Part shown: positions 13,501-22,500 of the stretch, in pieces
Position numbering within the stretch: the first letter of the stretch is position 1
Layout of the letters: each line of letters starts with the position of its first letter
Assembly (NCBI RefSeq): GCF_027580225.2
Contig: NC_073354.2
Coordinates: 13,522,501-13,586,500 of the forward strand
Direction: 5' to 3'
DNA: 64,000 bases
Source: Misgurnus anguillicaudatus
Lineage: Eukaryota; Chordata; Actinopteri; Cypriniformes; Cobitidae
Notes under the pieces: generated by a model
What the model saw: the letters and a program-made list of their open reading frames with translations, nothing else
Told to the model about the DNA's origin: nothing
Database searches by the model: none
Position numbers and translations under genes: made by a program

Positions 13501-16500
13501 CTATCGACAGGCCATAGGGTGAGTCGAGCTAAGCGCAAAGGTTATAAAATTGGGCTACTATTGTGTAGTAGTATGTTTATTCACTTACTCTGAGTGGTTT
13601 TATCTTCAATGTGTGTGTGGTGTGTAGCGGAGGATTCTTCCACACACACGGCTATGACCCGGTTCTGGCAATGCTGTTGTTTTCTGGAGCTCTGGTTCTC
13701 CATTGCAGACAGCTGGATCTTAAACTTAGACTGGACTACCTCTGGGCTACTCAGGTGTGTGTTTGACTTTGTGCATGGGTGTGCAAATGCATATATTTTG
13801 GTTTATTAGATCCTTTCAGATGCCAGTAGAGTAGGACAGCAGAATCCCAGATTCATTTGGAGATCCCACAACATTTGCTTAGCCACTTAACTGTCACCGT
13901 TTCTCAAGAGCAAGTGTCTCCAAACCTGCTCCTGATAAGCTACCGTCCTGCAGACTTCAGTTCCAACCCAGTTCCAACACACCTGTCTGTAATTATAAAG
14001 CAACCTTGAACACCTCGATAAGATGCTTCAACTGTGTTTGATTGGGGTTGGAGCTAAAATCTGCAGGACGGTAGCTCACCATCTAACCATAACAAAATAT
14101 ATATCATTGAAAAGGCCTAAGACTCTAGAATAAGTTTTTTTGACCAATGTTTTACCAAAAAATGTTTGCAGGAACAGCATTTGATTAATTTATGACAAGA
14201 CTGTGCATATATTTTTAAAAATGCTGTTAACTGTCACTCGTTCCACTAGCCGAACACTGAAGATTATTTCAATATTTTGCTATTAAATTCTACACATGAC
14301 AAACCATATATCATTTGAAAGCTCGTTGAGTGTAGTTTTAATATTTTACCCATATTTTGCAAAAAGAATAATGTAGTAACAGTAATTTAAAAAAAAATTA
14401 CTGACCCACAGGTGGGCCCCTTTGTTTTTACATATTTATTACACCTATTCTAAACATAAACAAATCTTCACAAACTAAATATCAATGTAAAGCTCTAAGA
14501 GTGTAGTGTTTAAATTTTAAAGCCATTTGATGATAGAAATTATATAGTGACAGTCATTTTGTTAAATGTCACTGACTCCATAGAAATGCATATTCATTAT
14601 TATATATATTAATAACAGTTATTTCCTATTACAAATCTTTAAAAATCTTGACAAACTATATATCATTGGATAGCTTTAAAGGTGGGGTATCTCATTTGAT
14701 CCAGAAACATTTTCAGTTATGCTGAATGTATATGCTGAATACATCAAAAAATGTTCATCAAATCATAGATCTCGGACCGAACGAACATTGCTATTTTTAT
14801 CTCTCATCCGTAAGCGTTATTTGAATGCCAACGCGCAGCCTGTTCACGCAGACACCATACGTCATCGGCGCGTTCACGTGCGTTCACCTCCCATCTGTAA
14901 ACAGAGGGAGAATGGCAAACTTTTCTGCTGAATTGACAACCTGCACAGGAGCCACAAAACGAAAGACATGTTTTATAACAACAGCAAAAACTGCCTGGAT
15001 CAGCAAAAAGCAAAAACCCAAATTAACATCTGTAACTTTAATGCTTTACCACGAGATGCAAACAGCTGCAGGAGGCAAAGGGTCTGAAAGGGTCGTTGCA
15101 CTATTTATTTTGGTAATGTATTCAGATATTCTACTTTGATGAAACATTGTGTTGCTTATGAAATTTGTGTTCGTTTACAGATTAGCGTAACGATATAGCT
15201 ACTACGTCTACACAACCGAAAGTGTGCTTTAACTAATTCTGATGTAAACCAGTTGTTTATGTTAGTTATTTTGGTATTGTTATTCACTTTGTACTGCAAA
15301 GTTTTTTCACTGGCGAATGAGACATGAGATGTGGATGTCTGGTCTGTGCTTGTTCATGTGTTTTGGAGGAAGCGTGACTTTGGATGACGATTTGAATGGA
15401 GGGTGGGATCGGGATTTCATTGCCGGCTACCGAGATACCCTACCTTTAAGAATGTAGTGTTTGAACTAATAGTAATGCAGTGACAGTAATGTATCAATCA
15501 GTGACCAGACCAAACCAACAACACCTAGTGGCCATTGTTGCTGGTAAATCTTCTAAAAGTGTCACAAAACCCTGTAATTTTATTTTAAAATTTGAATCAA
15601 AACCAGTTTTTATTTTTTAGCATGTTTGACATGTAACATTTTCATTTTCATAAAAATTTAATACAAAGTATATTTATAGTTATTTGTATTTATTAAAATA
15701 AATTTAAACTGCTATAACTTTTTTTATTTAATATATACAACTTTAAAGTGTCTTATATAAAGCCTTTTATTTTGAATAGCCTCTAGATGTCATAGCAATG
15801 ATAGTCTCTAGGTATTCACAAGACATGTCAAGCAGTTATTCAAGATATTAAACCAGCATCTAACCAAATTCAAGGTTATTTTGGCTAGAAGTGGGTTACC
15901 GAACTACATCAGGTCTATAGTTAACCTATACAGTAAAATGACGTCTATTGGTTGCTGGGTAGACACAATAGTTTAAATCCACAAATCAAAGAAATGTATT
16001 TGGGCCACACATAAACATCAACGGCAGAGCATCAGAAGTCGTTTCAGTAGTAGCAGTGCCCTCTAGTGGATATATTTTTCAAATGATTCCGAATACAGTA
16101 TAAAAATACCAAACTCTCTCTAAACTCTAAATGTAAATCTTCAAAAAAAAAAAAAAAAAAAGTTTCTGACTGCCATATTTTACCAATTTTATTTCTCTCT
16201 ATGTGTGTTCAGGCTGAAGAGGAGAGAGATGACATGGAGAGGGTGAAGTTGGACAATAAGAGGATTTTGTTCAACCTTCTGCCTGCTCACGTAGCTCAAC
16301 ACTTCCTGCAGTCTAACCCACGCAACATGGTCAGATTTCATTCTGGGAATAACCTTGAGTGGGCTTAAAGATGACATGAAACACCATTTGCAAAGCCGCA
16401 AAGTAAAACAGTATCTTTTTGAGAAGTAATGCAAAGCAAAGCTTGATTTTATTCAGCGAAGCTAGATTGTTTGGTGGGCTGGCTGGATATTTTTTGGATA

Positions 16501-19500
16501 ATATTTTTTCCCTACTCACATACATCCACAGAAAATAAAAGGCATATCATGTGCAAAGAAAGTCATTACATTTTGGTGAAAGATTTAATTTAAAATAATG
16601 TGCACTTATGAATATACTGTACATAATTATACTAGCCAATTTGTCTGTAATTCCCAGTGTCACCACTTCATGGCAATGTTGTTGTAAGCCAACTGTAAAT
16701 TAGGTAAGAGGTCAGTACAGTAGCTTTGATGATACTGTATGTTTTGATGATGTGAATGAGATAACATTGTGTGTAGTGTAAACGCACAGCCTCGCTGTCT
16801 CTTTCGCTTTTGTGATCGCATTGCCAAGCTGCATTGTGAGATCTCGGATACGATGAATGCGATTACACTCAGAGTTCCCAGTTTATGTGTTTTATCTTCG
16901 CTGCATGTTTAACACATGCTGCTCGCCTCTTTTCCTGCCCAAGATCCTTCTCGGGAATTGATGTAATCAGACATCCTGAATTTTGTGCTCTTCTAAGCGT
17001 TGCATTATTTTGTAAACAGTGGCACGGGGAAGGGAAAATCTAGACAAAAGTTCACAAAACGCAAACTTCAGTGGAATTTTTTTCCCTTTGCTTTTTTTTA
17101 CAAAGACATGGTTTTTTTACAGTATTGCCATAATTTGTATCGTCTCATGGCCTACTTTTCAAACAATCACAAACTTTATAATCATTTTTAAATGTAATCA
17201 GATCCATTTATTCATTTACTTGTACTGTGCATTTGTTGTGCATGAGACCAAATAGCGTTTCACACTAATGTATCATTTTAAATGTAACAACTGTCTGGAT
17301 CTGTGGTATCATCCCCTTAGGGTCTCATTGCTTTTTTTCTCCTGCTCTTTCATTGTTCCAGGATCTGTATTATCAGTCTTACTCTCAGGTGGGCGTCCTG
17401 TTCGCCTCCATCCCGAACTTTAATGACTTCTACATTGAACTGGATGGAAACAACATGGGTGTGGAATGCCTCAGGCTGCTCAACGAAATCATCGCCGACT
17501 TTGATGCGGTGAGAATGCCCGGGAAATGTACTGTATGTTTTGGCTAAGTGTGCGTGTTACCTTAATCCCACTGTAGGCTTTATTTATTTCTCTATCATTT
17601 CTCTCAATGCAGCTGATGGATAAGGAATGTTACAGAGACATTGAGAAGATCAAAACTATCGGCAGCACTTACATGGCTGCAGTAGGACTCGTTCCAGCTA
17701 CAGAATCCAAGGTATTAAGAAGCTCTTTGCCATGAAGACTCGTATGTGCCGCATTCAGAAGCTTAGGCAGGGACTATTTCAGTTGAATGAATAAAGCTAA
17801 CTTCTCATTAGAAGTGTAATCAAAAGTTGTCTAAAGGAAAAAATATGTAAATTCATAAAGAAACTATCTTCCAGACACTTCCTTACACTTTTATCCAGTG
17901 CAAAAATTGACAAAAATTGGTCCCTACCCTATTAAAAAGTACACCTTTGTACCCAAAGAGTTTATAATAGTACCTCAGAGGGACATATTGGTACCAAATG
18001 TATACATATCTGTACCTAAATAGCACATATTAGGACCGCTAGGGCCCATTTTTTCTGACAGTGAAAACTGAAGAGTCTGCAACGTCTTCGAAAGCAATAC
18101 TAATAGCCAGCAAACACCCTATGTTCAGACTCCTTATGTAATATTTTAGTGCAGTAAGGTGACATAATTGCATGCGGTTAAAGTCCCCCTATGGCGGAAA
18201 TCAAGTTTATATTATTTTTTAATGTCTGTGTGGTGTTTTTAATATGCTTTAAGACAAACCATGTGCAAATTTATCGTTTAACACTGTTGCTGATTATTTT
18301 TCCATAAAATTGGAGTCTCATTCCCACGGTTTGAAATCGCCTTGGTTTCCTACATCACAAACATGTAACAAATCACATCAACACAGTTAAACAGGTGGAT
18401 AGTTGGAGCCATAGATATTTACATACAGTATATATGAAGAGTTTGGTTCCAAAACGCGAAAAACGCCATTTAAAAAAAAATGAGTTAGCGCCAAAATTAG
18501 TATTGTATCAGATCAGTATTAAAAAGTAAATTCTTCATTTTACGCAAAATCCGATATCCACCATGTTCTGTCATCTTTTCTCCTTTTTTTCCAATCCGTG
18601 ACAAGCGCCAGTCCAATAAATCCCCTTAACCAATCACAGCGCACCATTCCATGCATTGTACACAATAATGGTGGCGCTTTGAATACACACGCGATCCTAG
18701 TTTTCCTCATCTACTTTGTACTTCGTGATGAACAAACAAACAAAACAAAAAATACTTTTGATGGCATTGATAAATCTGTGTTGGTTTTCTGTGGCGGGGA
18801 AGAAACGTAAGCCATCAAATTCGAATAATTTACGCGAGAGGCACTCGGCGAAGGCAAATGCCGGCTGTTGTTTGTTCTCACACGACAGCATTAAGCTTCT
18901 GTCATGCTAACACATTGACCCCAGGGGATCTTATGAAGAACTTTCCATTATTTTACTCAAAGTCAACGAAAATCGAGCAGGACCAAAACATTCAACAGTT
19001 AATCGCTGTCAAAAAAGATCAGCGTCGACGTCCCATGTATAACAGTAGCAATGACAGTGTTCTTAATATGACAAAGTAAGTGTTTTGATTAATGCCATTC
19101 ATGTTTATTTTTTGAATCAATGTACTAGTAGTCAACTAAATGAATATAACATGGCAAAGATGAATGCACATTTATGTATTGATTCAATAGATTTATGGCA
19201 TTTTGAAAAAACAAACAACTCATGGATTTATTGAATTTTGCAGAAAAAATAATCAATTTTTATAATAAAATTTTGAAAATCAAATTATGGATTTGAATTT
19301 TTTAATTATTATAACCTTAAGATGCTATGTGAAAGTTTGTAATAGAAAATAGTGGCTTATATCTTGTCACTTTCTTGGTATAGAGAACACATTTTTACTC
19401 AAGGACTAATTTTTACACAAGATGTAATTGTGCATCGAAACGTTAGCCATTGTTGTGCACCTTTATTAAATTATTTTTAAATAGACATCTGTGCTGCACC

Positions 19501-22500
19501 GGCGATTCCTTTTTGTTTACATTTTTACCCAAATTAGTCAAAATTGATTTATTGATTTTTGGAACCAAACTCTTCATATCTATGGTCCGAGGGGTCCAAA
19601 AGAGTATTTTAGGGGACTAATTTGCATAATCATAGGCTCCTATACGGACTACCGGCACATCCTGGAACTTGACTGTAAATTTCGTCACCGCCCCTTTTTG
19701 GGGGAAAATAAACCAGACCTTCTATAGACTTCCATTCAAAATAGCGGAACAAAGCAACGTTTTTACACAGCCGGCAGGCGTAAATAACTTATGAAATCAC
19801 TCAGATTAAACATGTTGAGTAATTATCTGTCCACCCTGCCTGTCATAGAGTGCGAAAGATACATTAACACATTTAATTTGGTCAATATAAAAACATGTCC
19901 CTTTCATTCTCACAGCGTCAAATTTGTGTAACGCTATGATTGCTGGACAATCACTAAGGCTAGTGCAGAAAAAGTGCACTCATTACTCTAAATATAAAGA
20001 CATAATATATAAATACGAAGTAACTTTCAAATACGAAGTAAAATCATTCACTTGCTTCCCCGTTGACTCGATGAGGTACGAGTAAATGTCCAGGTAAGAC
20101 AGGCTCTGGCCAATAGGGAGTGTTGTTACACAAATTTGACGCTCTGAGAATGAGACATGTTTTTATATTGACCAAATTAAATGTGTTAATGTATCTTTCG
20201 CACTCTATGGCAGGCAGGGTGGACAGATAATTACTCAACATGTTTAATCTGAGTGATTTCATAAGTTATTTACGCCTGCCGGCTGTGTACGAGCTTGCTT
20301 TGTTCCGCTATTTTGAATGGAAGTCAATGGAAGGTCTAGTCTGATTTCCCCCCAAAGTGGGCGTAAACCTGTTCAGAGACATTCTATGACGTTGCGCCGG
20401 TTGTGCGTATACTAAATGAGGCAAGGGTAAAAAGAGTTACATTCAAGCTGTTTTAAAGCATGAAGAAATTATGGTCACAGATAAAACATTTATTATAAAG
20501 GGATATTATGGAATCCAAAAAGTCACCCCAAACTCATGTGATATTCTTTCTTGCCTAACACACAAAGGAGATGTTTTGAACAATGGTCAAGTTTCTTGCT
20601 TCTATATCAGTGTATTGTCACCGGGGGCTGTTGAGGCTCAAAAAGCACAATACAAGTGATATACAACCAGTCTTTTGAAGCCATATGATTGTGTTAAAAA
20701 CAGGTCTAAATTTGCACTCTCATATTATGACCCACATTATTTCATTATACATCATCAGCGTTTTAGTATCTTGCCGCTGTCGCTCTGTTGGCCTGCTTAC
20801 TAATGTTGCCAAGTCAACAGCTTTCGGCAGGTTGCTTTTTTCTGCAGGTTAAAGGATTTCTTTCATTAGTTATTGAGATTTAGGCTGTGAATGGTCATCG
20901 TAATGGTTTTGGGGTACTTGTTCATTGGGCTAGTTAGGTGGATCTGGCAACCCTGCTGTTTACTAAGAAACATTAGCTTAGGATTTTGTAAACTCTCGCT
21001 TTAATTATAATCATCTTTATAATCTACTTATTTTGGTGTGTAAAGCTTAGGTACTTTTCATGATATTGACAGCCCCTGGTCATTGTGTGCTATTGTGTGT
21101 ACAGAAAAGAAAGTCACATGGGTTTGGAGCAACATGAATATTTTAACTTTGTTTATCTTCTTGTCCGTCAACCTTTAGTTAAATATGACAGTATAAAGTA
21201 TATAGTACACAAATATCACTCATCATTTGTTTATTATCATTAAAGTGGTAATGAGTGAATAATTTGTCCTTCTGTTAACACCTGCATAGGTAAAGAAGTC
21301 CATCTTGGCACACCTGTCCACAGTGGCTGATTTCGCCATCGAAATGTTTGATGTTTTGGATGCGATCAATTACCAGTCGTACAATGATTTCGTTCTTCGT
21401 GTCGGTGAGTAAACTTGTTAGAGGAAGATCATGTGTTTGACGTGTTATGTGTGTATTTGTATAGGTGAGTGTGCGCGTGTGAGCTTGTGTACAAGCGGAG
21501 GAAAGGCGTCAGAGTGTAAGTGGGCACATTGTGCCGGACATCCTATGTCCGCAAGTTCTATAGGATGTCCTGAAACTGACGTATTGTGCAGTGTCAGACT
21601 CTGTATCAGATACGCACGGGTACACACAAACAAGGTTCATGAAACGCATTGACCATGCGCATAACAAGGGGATATGACCTATTTACCTTTTGTACAAATG
21701 TCTTATTTTGCAGAGGTCATGAGTGAAATATTATGAATTATTTGTGACCCTGGATATAAGTAGCACGGGTATATTTGTAGCAATAGCCAAAAAAATACAC
21801 TGCAAAATAATCGTTTTTTGCCAAAAATCATTAGGATATGAAGATATTTTGTAAATTTCGTACCATACATACTGTATATAAAAAAATTATTAACATTAGT
21901 GATATGTGTTCTCAATATTTATATTTTTTGTACCCTCAGATTTGATGTTTTAAAATAGTTGTATCTCAAATATTGTCCTATCCTAACAAACCATACATTG
22001 GAACAACAATGGAAAGCTTGTTTATTCAGATTTCAGATAATATACAAATCAAAATTTTTTTCAAATTGCCCTTATGGATGGTTTTGTGATATGGATAACA
22101 TTTTAATCTTTTTCTTTTGAAATGATTTTTTTCTGGTGATGTAATAAAAAAGCTCTGGGTCGTTGCTAGGGTGTTTTGTGTGGTTGTTAGGGTGCTGCTA
22201 GATGGTGTCAGGGTCTTCTGTTTTGTTGCTTGAATTATCATAACAGTCTGTAGGTACGTTTATGCGACAACTATGTATGAAAAATGAAAGTTTTCTTTGC
22301 AGTTTTGGGTACAGATGCCAGCTTTGTCAAAATGATCCCCGTTCACACAGATCCATCTCAACTACCAAAAACCCTAAATTATGCATGCCAGGCCAGTAGT
22401 TGGCGATGTCCCACGATGTTTGAACACAATACAGTACACATGCACATCACCATTTTCACAAATTCACACTTTTGTAGTTTACACAGATATAATATTGGTA

